Assembly: GCA_016209205.1 (NCBI GenBank)
Contig: JACQWQ010000273.1
Span: 1-49,597, forward strand
Length of the DNA: 49,597 nucleotides
Direction: 5' to 3'
Source of the DNA: Chloroflexota bacterium
GTDB lineage: Bacteria > Chloroflexota > Anaerolineae > UBA4142 > SHND01
Numbering within the stretch: the stretch's first letter is position 1; each line of letters begins with the position of its first letter. Below the pieces are notes generated by a model, which saw nothing but the letters and a program-made list of their open reading frames with translations, did no database searches and was not told the origin of the DNA. The translations under genes and the position numbers were made by a program. Positions 36,067-45,878 of this stretch are shown here, piece after piece.

Positions 36067-37128
36067 TCATGTCGTTCCCCAAATATCCCCCACCACAAAG
36101 CCATTCGGAAAGGGATCGTCGGGGTCAATGCCATACGTTGCGACGCCGGTAATCCACGCCGTCCCCGTGATCGTCGGTACGACCGCGTGGTAGGGCCCGA
36201 CGCGCGTTTCTGCGATCAAGCGTCCCGTAAACACCGTGCCCAAAATTCCCGCGTGGCGAAAATCCTGGTGCAGCGCGAGTTTGCCTTTGGCGTGCAAGGT
36301 CGCCATTTTCGCGCACGTGCCGGTGCCGCACGGCGAGCGATCCAGCGCGCCCGTCCACGTCGCGGGATTGTTCCAATCCAATATGTTTGTGGAAACAATC
36401 GCGGCATTCTTCAAATCCGCGTCAGGCGACGACGACGGCGCGGACAACACGCCAATCGTCACATCCCGAATTTCAGGATTGTCGGGATGCGCGACCGGCA
36501 GTTGTTCGCGCACCGCCGCTTTGATCATTTCGCCGATGCGCACAATGTCTTTACCTTCGTCAGGCGTAATTTTCAAACCAAACTGCGCGGCTTCGGCAAT
36601 GAAATAAAACATGCCGCCCCACGCGACATCTACGTTGACCGTGCCGAGGTGCGGCACCTCGATGGGCGTATCGAGATGCACCGCGAACGCGGGCACATTT
36701 TGAAACGTCACGCTGGTGACTTTGCCATTGGCGCAATGGGCGCGCACCGAAACCAAACCAGCGGGCGCTTCCAGAACCAGATCGGTGAACGGCTCGCGCA
36801 TCGGCAGCATTCCGGTTTCGAGCAGGGCGGTGGTCGTGCAAATCGTATTCGTGCCGGACATCGGAACGTATTCCGTTTGCTCCATGATAATGAAACCCGC
36901 GTCGGCGCGCGGATCGGTCGGCGGCAAAATCAAATTGCAGTTCGCGGCGGGATACCCGCGCGGTTCGCGCAACATGCGCAAGCGTAAGTCGTCGCGCTGT
37001 GTTTGAAAATACTGCATTTTTTCAAACATCGTCTTGCCCGGCACATCGAGGACGCCGCCGACAATCACGCGTCCGTGTTCACCTGCCGCGTGTAAATCAA
37101 TTGCCTGTACGAGATTGGTCAGTCGCAT
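36067..37128 (-). CDS. Proline racemase family enzyme (Ser-Cys subtype)
   Basis: 353 residues from ATG 37128. The diaminopimelate-epimerase-like fold of the proline racemase superfamily is shown by DLHAAGEHGRVIVGG near the N-terminus and DRSPCGTGTCAKMA near 263-276 (second catalytic Cys267). At the first catalytic position the motif is PMSGTNTIC, so Ser91 replaces the Cys of true proline racemases and 4-hydroxyproline epimerases (MCGH) or the Thr of trans-3-hydroxyproline dehydratases. Substrate is likely proline or hydroxyproline, but the reaction cannot be fixed from sequence. Confidence 0.88.
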   Translation of the reverse strand: MRLTNLVQAIDLHAAGEHGRVIVGGVLDVPGKTMFEKMQYFQTQRDDLRLRMLREPRGYPAANCNLILPPTDPRADAGFIIMEQTEYVPMSGTNTICTTTALLETGMLPMREPFTDLVLEAPAGLVSVRAHCANGKVTSVTFQNVPAFAVHLDTPIEVPHLGTVNVDVAWGGMFYFIAEAAQFGLKITPDEGKDIVRIGEMIKAAVREQLPVAHPDNPEIRDVTIGVLSAPSSSPDADLKNAAIVSTNILDWNNPATWTGALDRSPCGTGTCAKMATLHAKGKLALHQDFRHAGILGTVFTGRLIAETRVGPYHAVVPTITGTAWITGVATYGIDPDDPFPNGFVVGDIWGTT

Positions 37129-37132
37129 AGGA

Positions 37133-37208
37133 TAGGAACCGCGAATCTACGCGAATCGCCGCGAATCTTTTTTCCTTTTCGCGTAGATTCGTGTAGATTC
37201 GCGGTTTT
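37133..37208. repeat. Short-repeat hairpin (unit CGCGAATCTA)
   Basis: AACCGCGAATCTACGCGAAT then CGCCGCGAATC on one side; CGCGTAGATTCGTGTAGATT and CGCGGTTT on the other. A T-rich loop (about 37169-37179) separates the arms. It fills the whole gap between the racemase gene and the small lipoprotein gene. Confidence 0.7.
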
Positions 37209-37658
37209 CTACTTTACCTGCGCGCGCAGTTGATCGAGCATCGAAATGATCAAACCGAGCTCTTGCGGATGTTTGGCGCCGTCCATGGTCGTGACTGTTT
37301 TCGGATTGCCCTGCGCATCGCGCGCGGTAATCTGGTATATGAACTGGTCATTGCCTGCTGTCTGATGGAGCGGATCAAATTTGCCAAAGTCATTTTGCAA
37401 TGCGTTGCGCAATGGCACGAGCATCGCCTCATCCACCTTGAGCGTCTTGTTCACGGCGTCGCGCGTCGTGAGTTCGAGCAAGCCGCCTTGCCCAACGCGC
37501 AGCGTGTCGTCAATGCCCATGATGCCGCCCGACTTGTGGTAAATCGCCAGAATATCATCGGGCAGTGTAGCGGAGGGCGGCGCGGGACGCGCGAAAATGT
37601 TACAAGCGGTCAGGACAAGCATGGAAAGGAACAGCGCGGTGAAAAAAAACGATTTCAT
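37209..37658 (-). CDS. Small putative lipoprotein
   Basis: 149 residues from ATG 37658 after AAGGAGAACAAG. Signal peptide MKSFFFTALFLSMLVLTAC with the lipobox LTAC, then a short linker and a mixed alpha/beta domain (ILAIYHKSGGIMGIDDTLRVGQGGLLELTTRDAVNKTLKVDEAM, FIYQITARDAQGNPKTVTTMDGAKHPQELGLIISMLDQL). No named family recognised. It stands between the lnt terminator and the racemase gene. Confidence 0.75.
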   Translation of the reverse strand: MKSFFFTALFLSMLVLTACNIFARPAPPSATLPDDILAIYHKSGGIMGIDDTLRVGQGGLLELTTRDAVNKTLKVDEAMLVPLRNALQNDFGKFDPLHQTAGNDQFIYQITARDAQGNPKTVTTMDGAKHPQELGLIISMLDQLRAQVK

Positions 37659-37713
37659 CTTGTTCTCCTTTGCTCGCGATTGTATCCAACTCTAGAGCAG
37701 AGTCAATCGCAAT

Positions 37714-37740
37714 AAAAAATGCACCCGCTTACGGGTGCAT
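37714..37740 (-). terminator. Rho-independent terminator of lnt
   Basis: ATGCACCCG/CGGGTGCAT stem with loop CTTA; on the minus strand it is followed by TTTTTTA. It ends the minus-strand group that begins with padR. Confidence 0.85.
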
Positions 37741-37776
37741 CTGTCTGCCTATTGATCGTATTGCTGCGAAAACTCC

Positions 37777-39300
37777 TTACGCATCTTTCTTGAAGCGGAA
37801 GGTTGCCCCGGCGAGCACGGTGGATGTGCCGACCATGAGCCAACCAAACCAATCGCCCCATTGCGTGTACAGGGTGCGCTGCGCGGTGACGAATGTTTTG
37901 GCAGCGACAATGCCGCGCGCGTTGATTGCGCCTTCCGCCAAAATTCTGCCGTACGGATCGGCGATGAGTGAGATGCCGCTCGTCGTGCCCAACGCCAGCG
38001 TGACACGATTTTCCACCGCGCGAAAAACACCGTCCGCTGCATGATAGGGAGGGAAATTGCGATTGCCGTCAAAATCATCGTCAACGGGCATGAGCACGAT
38101 TTGCGCGCCTGCCCGCGCCAATTCGCGCACAATCCACAAAGGATGGCGGTCCCAGCACACGCCCAGTCCCACCTTGCCGAACGGCGTATCAAACACTGGA
38201 AAGGTTTCGGGACCCGCGACAAAACCAGATGCTTTTTCGCCGCTGGTGATATTGATCTTGGCGCGCCGCCCGACCTCTTGGCCGTCCGGTCCGATCATCA
38301 ACGCGGCATCGTACATTCCTGTCGGTGTATTCCACACCACATCCGTGACAAGATAGGCGTGGATGTCTTGCGCCAATTTTCCAACTTGACGCGTGAATTG
38401 TTTGTCATCCGCGTCGGCGATTTCATTTTCGGGCCAGACGACGAACGCCGGATTTTCGTCTTGGATTTGGCGGGTCAATTGCGCGTTGACGTCAAAAAGC
38501 GCTTGCGACATTTCCGCTGTATCTGCATACGGCGCTTTGCTTTGGGTAAATGTTTCGCTGCGGTTTTTCAGCGCAGGATCTTGATTTGCCAGATCGGTCG
38601 CTGCCGCAATCGTAAAAGTGTCGGAGGGAATTGCGGGGATGCTCATTGCGCCCCATGCGATGATCGCAATGACCGCGCCAAGTGCAACGAGGCTTGCCCA
38701 ATGGACGCGGCGTTCGCGCCAAGCGCGCCACAACAACGCGGCAAGCGCAACATTCGGCAGCATCAGCAGAAAACTCAGCCCGGGCAAACCCGTCACGCTC
38801 AAAATTTGCAGCGCGGGTGGAATGCGCCACTGACTGTTTGCCAGCCAGACAAACCACCAGCCCCCAATGACGGGCGCAACGTATCTCACGAATTCTGCGG
38901 CTGACCACACGACGGGCAGCGCAAGCAGGTTCAACGGCGCGGGCACGCGGCGCTGTAACATGACGCCCAAACCGATGAGCAGCGCGTACCACGTGCCGAC
39001 CAGAAACATCAATGGATAGCCGAGCGTTGGACCCAAAACATCGGGATACCAATTGTGCGCGGCGAGAGACCAAAGGATGCCAAACGGCATTGCCAACCCA
39101 ATCGCGGATTTGCCCGGCAGGGACTCGATGGCGAAAAGCATCGGGACCAAAGCGACCCAACCGAGCAGACCGAAATCCATGCCGGGCATGGCAGCCGCCA
39201 TCAGCAAACCGGAAAGCGCGGATAACCCCAAACCCAGCCATAACCGGGGTTGCGCCGCAAATGCAATGCGCTTGGTGTTCGAGAATTCAGAAGCTTTCAT
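37777..39300 (-). CDS. lnt: Apolipoprotein N-acyltransferase
   Basis: 507 residues from ATG 39300 (GGAG a few bases upstream). About seven membrane helices, then a nitrilase-like domain with the catalytic triad Glu291 (VVWPENEIA), Lys348 (RRAKINITSGE) and Cys382 (GLGVCWDRH). Lnt adds the third acyl chain to the N-terminal Cys of lipoproteins, which fits the many lipoproteins in this window. Its presence, with a complete triad, is informative about the envelope of this lineage. A longer open frame upstream overlaps a hairpin and is not used. Confidence 0.9.
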   Translation of the reverse strand: MKASEFSNTKRIAFAAQPRLWLGLGLSALSGLLMAAAMPGMDFGLLGWVALVPMLFAIESLPGKSAIGLAMPFGILWSLAAHNWYPDVLGPTLGYPLMFLVGTWYALLIGLGVMLQRRVPAPLNLLALPVVWSAAEFVRYVAPVIGGWWFVWLANSQWRIPPALQILSVTGLPGLSFLLMLPNVALAALLWRAWRERRVHWASLVALGAVIAIIAWGAMSIPAIPSDTFTIAAATDLANQDPALKNRSETFTQSKAPYADTAEMSQALFDVNAQLTRQIQDENPAFVVWPENEIADADDKQFTRQVGKLAQDIHAYLVTDVVWNTPTGMYDAALMIGPDGQEVGRRAKINITSGEKASGFVAGPETFPVFDTPFGKVGLGVCWDRHPLWIVRELARAGAQIVLMPVDDDFDGNRNFPPYHAADGVFRAVENRVTLALGTTSGISLIADPYGRILAEGAINARGIVAAKTFVTAQRTLYTQWGDWFGWLMVGTSTVLAGATFRFKKDA

Positions 39301-39357
39301 CGTGACTCCAATGTATGTGAGTTCACCATCGAATGGAATGACTCTGCTGGTGAATTC

Positions 39358-39441
39358 GGTGTCAACGAATCTGGCGATGCAGTTCATCGCACGAATAACC
39401 CACGCGGAGATTCGTTTATTCGTTTCCTATTCGTTGACACC
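39358..39441. repeat. Hairpin upstream of lnt with core GCGATGCAGTTCATCGC
   Basis: Perfect 13-bp arms GGTGTCAACGAAT (39358-39370) and 39429-39441. Between them lie the palindromic core at 39374-39390 and CGAATAAC/ATTCGTTTATTCG repeats. The right arm overlaps the last codons of the NmrA-like gene. Confidence 0.7.
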
Positions 39442-40267
39442 ATTGCTCCAACGTCGTCGTCGGCGCGCCGAGCGCGTTGACTGCGGCGGCGTCCGCGTTT
39501 TCGCCGACCTTTTCCGTATACCGAAAAAAGGGCAAAGCGTTCGCCAATTCTTTTTGCCCGAACGCGCGCGCCATCAAATCGGCAAGCCACAGCGGCAACC
39601 GACTCACGGTCGCATTCGGCTGCACGAGCGCACAATATGTTTTCAACGCCTGTTCCAGCGTGAACGCTTGCGGACCCAAAACGTACACGTCTTGATCGAC
39701 CGCTTTTTGTTCCGCGTATGCGCGCGCGACCATTTGCGCGTAATCATTGGCGGCGACCCAGTGCCACGGTTTGCTTTGATTGCCGATGACGCTCGCGCGC
39801 GTGCCGCGCACAAAGCGAGGCAGCGCGTCCATGAAAAAGGTCGCTTTGAAAATCGTGTACGGAATGCCCGACGCGCGGATGGCTTGTTCGGCGGCGAATT
39901 TCGTTGCGGTGCCCGCGTACCAACAATTTTCTTGCTTGACCGACGCGCCGGACAAATACGTGATACGTTGAACGCCCGCGCGCGGCGCAACCTGCACGAT
40001 ATTTTCCACGCCGCGCCGTTCCAAATCAGGAATGGCGCGGTCGTTGAGACTAATGTGTACGCCTTGACAACCTTGCATCGCCTGCGCGAGCGAGTTTCGA
40101 TCTTGCACGTCGCCCGCGACGATTTCGTATTCTGCGCCGAATTTTTTCCGCGCCGCGTCCGGCGTCCGCGTCAAGATACGGACCGCGTTTCCTTCGGCGC
40201 ACAAGCGCCGCGTGACCGGCGCGCCCAACATGCCTGTGCCGCCAATGATTAGAATTTGCTGCTTCAT
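39416..40267 (-). CDS. NmrA-like/atypical SDR NAD(P)-binding oxidoreductase
   Basis: 283 residues from ATG 40267 (MKQQILIIGGTGMLGAPVTRRL). Rossmann motif GGTGMLG (9-15), then VAGDVQDRNSLAQAMQGCQGVHISL, YLSGASV and FKATFFMDALPRFV, the usual layout of atypical short-chain dehydrogenases that often lack the catalytic Tyr-Lys pair. It may sense or use NAD(P)H; substrate unknown. A longer frame reads through the upstream repeat hairpin and is not used. GAGGATTA precedes the ATG. Confidence 0.82.
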   Translation of the reverse strand: MKQQILIIGGTGMLGAPVTRRLCAEGNAVRILTRTPDAARKKFGAEYEIVAGDVQDRNSLAQAMQGCQGVHISLNDRAIPDLERRGVENIVQVAPRAGVQRITYLSGASVKQENCWYAGTATKFAAEQAIRASGIPYTIFKATFFMDALPRFVRGTRASVIGNQSKPWHWVAANDYAQMVARAYAEQKAVDQDVYVLGPQAFTLEQALKTYCALVQPNATVSRLPLWLADLMARAFGQKELANALPFFRYTEKVGENADAAAVNALGAPTTTLEQWCQRIGNE

Positions 40268-40292
40268 ATTAATCCTCACGATACGCAGTTTA

Positions 40293-40376
40293 TTTGACAG
40301 GATTAACAGGATTAACAGGATTCCTGCGATGCAGTTCATCGCCTCAATCCTGTTAATCCTGTTAATCCTGCCCATC
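40293..40376. repeat. Hairpin (unit CAGGATTAA) with core GCGATGCAGTTCATCGC
   Basis: Left arm: GACAGGATTAACAGGATTAA then CAGGATT. Right arm: AATCCTGTTAATCCTGTTAA then TCCTG. Between them lies the same 17-nt palindromic core (40326-40342) as in the hairpin 950 bases away, although the arms have nothing in common. Confidence 0.75.
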
Positions 40377-40383
40377 GGGTTTT

Positions 40384-40932
40384 TCATGCTGCCGTCAGCG
40401 CGTTCAAAATTTGCGGCACAATGCTTTCGCCGTGCCCGCGCGCGCGAATTTCGCCGCGCGCGTCAACCAAGACCAACGCCGCGTTTTTGCTCACATCGCC
40501 GACGCCGAATTGTTTCGTCACACTGCCGTCCCAATCGGGCAGAATCGTGACCACTTGTGACATGTCCGCCGGGGTTGGCATTCCACCGGCTTGCATTGCC
40601 GCGCGCGCGGCGGCGACGGCTTGCGAATAACTTTTTTGCATCGCGTTGCGCGCGATACTGCGGAATAATTTCGGCACGCTGTGTAAATCCACGACCGTGA
40701 GAATGGGCAGCGTGCGATAATCGGGCTGCTGCGCGCGAATGGCAGTGTTGAGCGCGTTCGCTTGCTCCGCCGAATCCGCCGTGTTGAAAACCAGGACGAC
40801 GGGTTTGCCCGCGAATTCTTGCAGCGTCACTTTGCGCGTCGTGCCGATGGCGTCCAGTGTGAACGCGGGCGCGCTGCCAAAGGATTGCGCTGGATGTCCG
40901 TTGCTGTTGGTGGATGAGATTGTTTCGCTCAT
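40384..40932 (-). CDS. Thioredoxin/redoxin-fold protein without cysteines
   Basis: 182 residues from ATG 40932, which overlaps the stop of the desaturase gene. Redoxin-like layout: APAFTLDAIGTTRKVTLQEFAGKPVVLVFNTADSAEQANALNTAI, then ILPDWDGSVTKQFGVGDVSKNAALVLVDARGEIRARGHGES near the C-terminus. The place of the peroxidatic or CxxC cysteine reads NTADSAEQ, and the protein contains no Cys at all, so it cannot do thiol chemistry. It could be a binding partner of the flavoprotein next to it. Last gene of the padR group. Confidence 0.72.
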   Translation of the reverse strand: MSETISSTNSNGHPAQSFGSAPAFTLDAIGTTRKVTLQEFAGKPVVLVFNTADSAEQANALNTAIRAQQPDYRTLPILTVVDLHSVPKLFRSIARNAMQKSYSQAVAAARAAMQAGGMPTPADMSQVVTILPDWDGSVTKQFGVGDVSKNAALVLVDARGEIRARGHGESIVPQILNALTAA

Positions 40933-42518
40933 AGTGTTTCCTCCGTTTGCCCAAACTCGGTGGGCATGAACATGGTGCTGACCTTTTTGTTTTCCAAACG
41001 TCCGATGGCAAGCCGCGCGGCTTCGACGCCCGACAACATCGCCGCGCTCATGCCGCCGCCGGGGAACGTCCACGCGCCGGCGAGGAACAGATTGGCGATT
41101 GGCGTTCGGTGCGCAAGCCGTCCCGCGTACGCTTGCTCGACATTTTGCGCAAAGCCGTAAATCGCGCCGCCCGGATTCAAGCTGTAGCGAATGTTGGTGA
41201 GCGGCGTCGAAGTTTCTTGATATTTGATCGCGGTACTCAAACCGGGAATGAATTCTTCGGCGCGCGCGAGCAGCGTTTCGCCAACCTTGCGTTTGAGCTT
41301 CAAATACGTTTCGTTCTTGCCGTATTTGTCCAACACACCGCCGGTGCCCCATTGATTTTGATAGTCCATCGGCGCGAGGGTGAAGATCGAAAGTACACTG
41401 CTGCCCTCTGGCGCGGGATTGTCGGCGGCGGAATAATTGGAAATGCCGATGGGCGTGTGCGCCCAATCGCCGCGCAGGACGTACGCGTAATCGGTTTCGG
41501 GATCGTTGGTTTCGCTCACATAACATTCGTGATAGTTCCAGCCGTCCTTGACCAAATCGCGTTCGACGCCGAGATACAACACCGCGCACGCGAGCGACGG
41601 CGTCAACGTCTGCAAATTTTCGACGAACGCCGACGGCAGGTGTTCGCGTCCGACGAGTTTCATGAACGTATCCGGCGCATTGCTGTTGGCAATGATAATG
41701 TCCGCGTCGGCGCGCAGCCCTTTTGCCGTTTCGACGCCGGTCGCGCGTTCGTTCGAGACATAAATTTTTGTGACGGTTTGTTGATAACAAATCGTGCCGC
41801 CGTTTTCCCGAATTACGGCTTCGAGCGCGCGTGACAGCGCCTGTCCGCCGCCTTGTGGATAATACGCGCCCGTGAGATGATACGAACCCCACGGCATGAC
41901 GAACGTCGCCGCGTTCAATTGGGACGGCGGCAAACCGTAATAGCCCCACAACGCAGTGAACGCGCCAATCACTTCGGGGTCGTCAACGTACGGCGCCATG
42001 AATTCCGCGAGCGATTGACTCATCACCGCCAGCGCGTCGCCGTAGCGCGAAGGAATCAACTCGTCGGGAATGCGCTGCGCGGCGCGGTCTTGCATCAAAC
42101 GCCGCGTCTGCAAAAACGCGCGCAAGCTCGCATCAAACAACGCGCGAATCCCGGACGCCGCGTGCGGAAAGTGACGGATCAATTCGTTTTCGTACTGCGC
42201 GATATCGGCATGGACGGTGACATCACGCTCGGGCGTGCGATACGTGTAAAACGGGTCGAGGCGATGCAGATGCAAACGGTTTTGAATGCCCGTTTGTTTC
42301 ATCGCGTCATAGCCCCACCCCCCCGGAGCCATCCCATCCAGGGCGTGCAGCGCGACGTCGAACCGAAATTTGCCGCGCCGGAATTCGTGCGCGTACCCGC
42401 CGGGCACGCTGTGATGTTCCAACACCAGCACGCGTTTGCCCAATCGCGCGAGTCGCGCAGCAGCCGCCAAGCCGCCCAGTCCCGCGCCGATGACGATCAC
42501 ATCGTATTTTTCATTCAT
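40929..42518 (-). CDS. FAD-dependent phytoene desaturase/retinol saturase-like oxidoreductase
   Basis: 529 residues from ATG 42518, overlapping the padR stop. FAD dinucleotide fold VIVIGAGLGGLAAAARLARLGKRVLVLEHHSVPGGYAHEF at the N-terminus, the conserved GGGQALSRALEAVIRENGG in the middle and the C-terminal FAD motif LFLAGAWTFPGGGMSAAMLSGVEAARLAI. This is the CrtI/RetSat-type family. No carotenoid genes are nearby, so the substrate (an isoprenoid or other polyene) is uncertain. Coupled to padR and the Cys-free redoxin-like gene. Confidence 0.85.
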   Translation of the reverse strand: MNEKYDVIVIGAGLGGLAAAARLARLGKRVLVLEHHSVPGGYAHEFRRGKFRFDVALHALDGMAPGGWGYDAMKQTGIQNRLHLHRLDPFYTYRTPERDVTVHADIAQYENELIRHFPHAASGIRALFDASLRAFLQTRRLMQDRAAQRIPDELIPSRYGDALAVMSQSLAEFMAPYVDDPEVIGAFTALWGYYGLPPSQLNAATFVMPWGSYHLTGAYYPQGGGQALSRALEAVIRENGGTICYQQTVTKIYVSNERATGVETAKGLRADADIIIANSNAPDTFMKLVGREHLPSAFVENLQTLTPSLACAVLYLGVERDLVKDGWNYHECYVSETNDPETDYAYVLRGDWAHTPIGISNYSAADNPAPEGSSVLSIFTLAPMDYQNQWGTGGVLDKYGKNETYLKLKRKVGETLLARAEEFIPGLSTAIKYQETSTPLTNIRYSLNPGGAIYGFAQNVEQAYAGRLAHRTPIANLFLAGAWTFPGGGMSAAMLSGVEAARLAIGRLENKKVSTMFMPTEFGQTEETL

Positions 42519-43066
42519 AGTTTTTCCTCGACGATTTTGATGGCATGTTCCAGCCATTTGACGTATTGTTTTTCGTACCCTTCGCCAAATTCACGCACCA
42601 GTTCCCACATGACCCCGTCGCGTTGCAGCTTGGTGAATAAAGTGATTTCTTGGATAGCGTCTTTGATTTCCGTTTGGTGAACCTTGACCTGGTCACGATG
42701 CACTTGGAGCTGCAAGCGGAGCTGCGCCAAAATTGTCTCTTTGTCCAAAACCCCGGAAAAGAAAAGTTGCAGCAGTACGGGTTCTTTGACCGTGGGCAGG
42801 AAATCGAGCGGTTGCTTGAGCCATTCTTGCTGCGCCTTTTTGCCTGCTTTGGTGATGGTGTAGATTTTTTTGTCGGGCTTGCCCACCTGCGGCTCGATTT
42901 CCGATTCGATCCAGCCCGCGTCTTCGAGCTGTTTCAACGTCGGGTAAATCTGCGCCAGCTCCGCCGTCCAAAAATACCGCGTCGAGAGTTCCATGTACTT
43001 TTTCAAGTCATAGCCCGTCATCGGCGCGTAACGGATAAAGCCCAACAGGGCGTATTTGAGTGCCAT
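42515..43066 (-). CDS. PadR family transcriptional regulator
   Basis: 183 residues from ATG 43066 after AAGGAAC. Winged-helix N-terminus with the PadR signature KYALLGFIRYAPMTGYDLKKYMELSTRYFWTAELAQIYPTLKQLEDAGWIESE, then a C-terminal helical dimerisation domain (QLRLQLQVHRDQVKVHQTEIKDAIQEI). It heads a three-gene overlapping set and has a near-consensus promoter covered by a palindrome, so it very likely represses its own operon until an effector binds. Confidence 0.92.
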   Translation of the reverse strand: MALKYALLGFIRYAPMTGYDLKKYMELSTRYFWTAELAQIYPTLKQLEDAGWIESEIEPQVGKPDKKIYTITKAGKKAQQEWLKQPLDFLPTVKEPVLLQLFFSGVLDKETILAQLRLQLQVHRDQVKVHQTEIKDAIQEITLFTKLQRDGVMWELVREFGEGYEKQYVKWLEHAIKIVEEKL

Positions 43067-43076
43067 ATATAGTTCC

Positions 43077-43124
43077 TTATATATAAATCTTTATATATTA
43101 TACCCGCGAACGCGATTTTGTCAA
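43077..43124 (-). promoter_or_regulatory. padR promoter and palindromic operator
   Basis: On the minus strand: TTGACA (43124-43119), 16 nt, TATAAT (43102-43097). The AT-rich palindrome TTATATATAAA / TTTATATATTA (43077-43087 and 43090-43100) covers the start site and the end of the -10 box. One mismatch between arms. Confidence 0.8.
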
Positions 43125-43146
43125 GACCCAAAACGCCAAGCTCGCC

Positions 43147-43213
43147 AGACCCCAAGTGTTTTGTCGCGCCGCGCGACTCGAGGCCCAAGGGTGTTGAAAA
43201 ACACTTGGGGTCT
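43147..43213. repeat. 67-bp palindrome between divergent genes
   Basis: Perfect 16-bp arms AGACCCCAAGTGTTTT (43147-43162) and AAAACACTTGGGGTCT (43198-43213). The loop holds GTCGCGCCGCGCGAC, itself able to fold. Between divergent padR and the lipoprotein gene. Confidence 0.75.
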
Positions 43214-43242
43214 TGACATCACGCGCGTTTGACGCCTCAAAA

Positions 43243-43272
43243 TTGGTGCGCTTTTGCCGCAACGGCTATAAT
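43243..43272 (+). promoter_or_regulatory. Possible promoter of the lipoprotein gene
   Basis: TTGGTG (43243-43248), 18 nt, consensus TATAAT (43267-43272). The leader then holds a GTCCATAGGGAGAGTGCCTG / GACGAGGG-type repeat (about 43322-43370) before the gene at 43402. Confidence 0.5.
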
Positions 43273-43401
43273 GTTGTCGTTCGAGTTAGTCCACATGAAC
43301 GCTGTTCCCAACGACGGAAATCTCCCCTCGTCCATAGGGAGAGTGCCTGTCCCGAGCTTGACGAGGGAGGTCGGGGGTGAGGGGGCAGAAAGCGAGGAAA
43401 C

Positions 43402-44223
43402 ATGAAACCCATTTTCAATTTCGCTCTCGGATTGCTTTTGGTCGGAATGATTGGTTGCGGCGGCGCGGCCGCGCCGGCGACCAATGTTCCGCCAACTCTG
43501 GCGCAAGCAACCAACGCGCCGCAGGCGACCAACGCGCCGCAAGCGACTAACGCGCCGCAAGCGACAGTACTATCCGCGACTGCCGCGCCCGCAGTCCCCA
43601 CCGCCGCGCCAACCCAAGCGACAGCTCCAACCGTTGCCACCGGCGGCACGGGAGATTTGAAACCACCCGCAGGCGCGCCGCTCGATGTCGTGAAAAAAGC
43701 AAGTCTGAAAGCGTTCGAAGCGGCTAGCGTGCGCGCCAAAACGGTCATTGATGCTGCGGACGGCAGTAGCATTACGCTCCTGATAGAGTATGTGAAACCT
43801 GATCGCCTGCATGTCGTCCAGCCCGACGGTAACGAATACATCGCCATCAAAGGCAAGGGTGCGTGGCAAAAAGTTGGCGACAAGTGGGAAGCGCAGGGTG
43901 TCGAAGCGGCTGATATGTTCTTTGGTTTTCTCGACCCCAAGGCGATTGAGGAAATGCTCAAACTCATTCAGGTAGATTCGGTCCAATTCGTCGGCGCCGA
44001 ATTGCTGGATGGCAGACCGGTGTTTGTCTATACCTACAAGACGAAAGTGGGTACGGGGGAACAGGCGATAGAAGGCAGCAGTAAAATCTGGATCGGGGCG
44101 TTGGACGAACGCGCGTATCGGCAGGAAACGGTGAGCGAGTCACCGGTGAACAAAGGCAAGCAAGACCATATCCTTGCGACGTACGAGTACGACATTCCCA
44201 TCACGATTGAAGCGCCGCAATAA
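43402..44223 (+). CDS. Putative lipoprotein with LolA/LppX-like domain
   Basis: 273 residues. Signal ending LLLVGMIGCGG; a linker with a perfect 18-bp tandem repeat encoding ATNAPQ three times; then a domain of about 190 residues: KASLKAFEAASVRAKTVI, ITLLIEYVKPDRLHVVQPDGNEYIAIKGKGAWQKVGDKWE, DGRPVFVYTYKT, IWIGALDERAYRQE. This resembles the half-barrel lipoproteins (LolA/LppX/LprG-like) that carry lipids, but the match is from pattern only. Just upstream of obg on the same strand. Confidence 0.7.
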   Translation: MKPIFNFALGLLLVGMIGCGGAAAPATNVPPTLAQATNAPQATNAPQATNAPQATVLSATAAPAVPTAAPTQATAPTVATGGTGDLKPPAGAPLDVVKKASLKAFEAASVRAKTVIDAADGSSITLLIEYVKPDRLHVVQPDGNEYIAIKGKGAWQKVGDKWEAQGVEAADMFFGFLDPKAIEEMLKLIQVDSVQFVGAELLDGRPVFVYTYKTKVGTGEQAIEGSSKIWIGALDERAYRQETVSESPVNKGKQDHILATYEYDIPITIEAPQ

Positions 44224-45747
<1,524 letters not shown>

Positions 45748-45861
45748 GAACGTTCGCCGTAACGTTCCTGTCCATGCGCGGGGAACGAAACAGCGTTCGT
45801 TCCGTACTGAACGCTCGCCGCAGCATTCAGGGGGGGGAACGAAACGGCGTTCGTTCCGTAC
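45748..45861. repeat. Dispersed repeat cluster after obg
   Basis: Directly after the obg stop: GAACGTTCGCCGTAACGTTC (45748-45767), then two hairpins of the form GGAACGAA...TTCGTTCC (45782-45803, 45836-45857) ending in GCGTTCGTTCCGTAC, with GAACGCTCGCCGCAGCATTC between. Confidence 0.7.
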
Positions 45862-45878
45862 GTGTGGGGAGATGAAAA

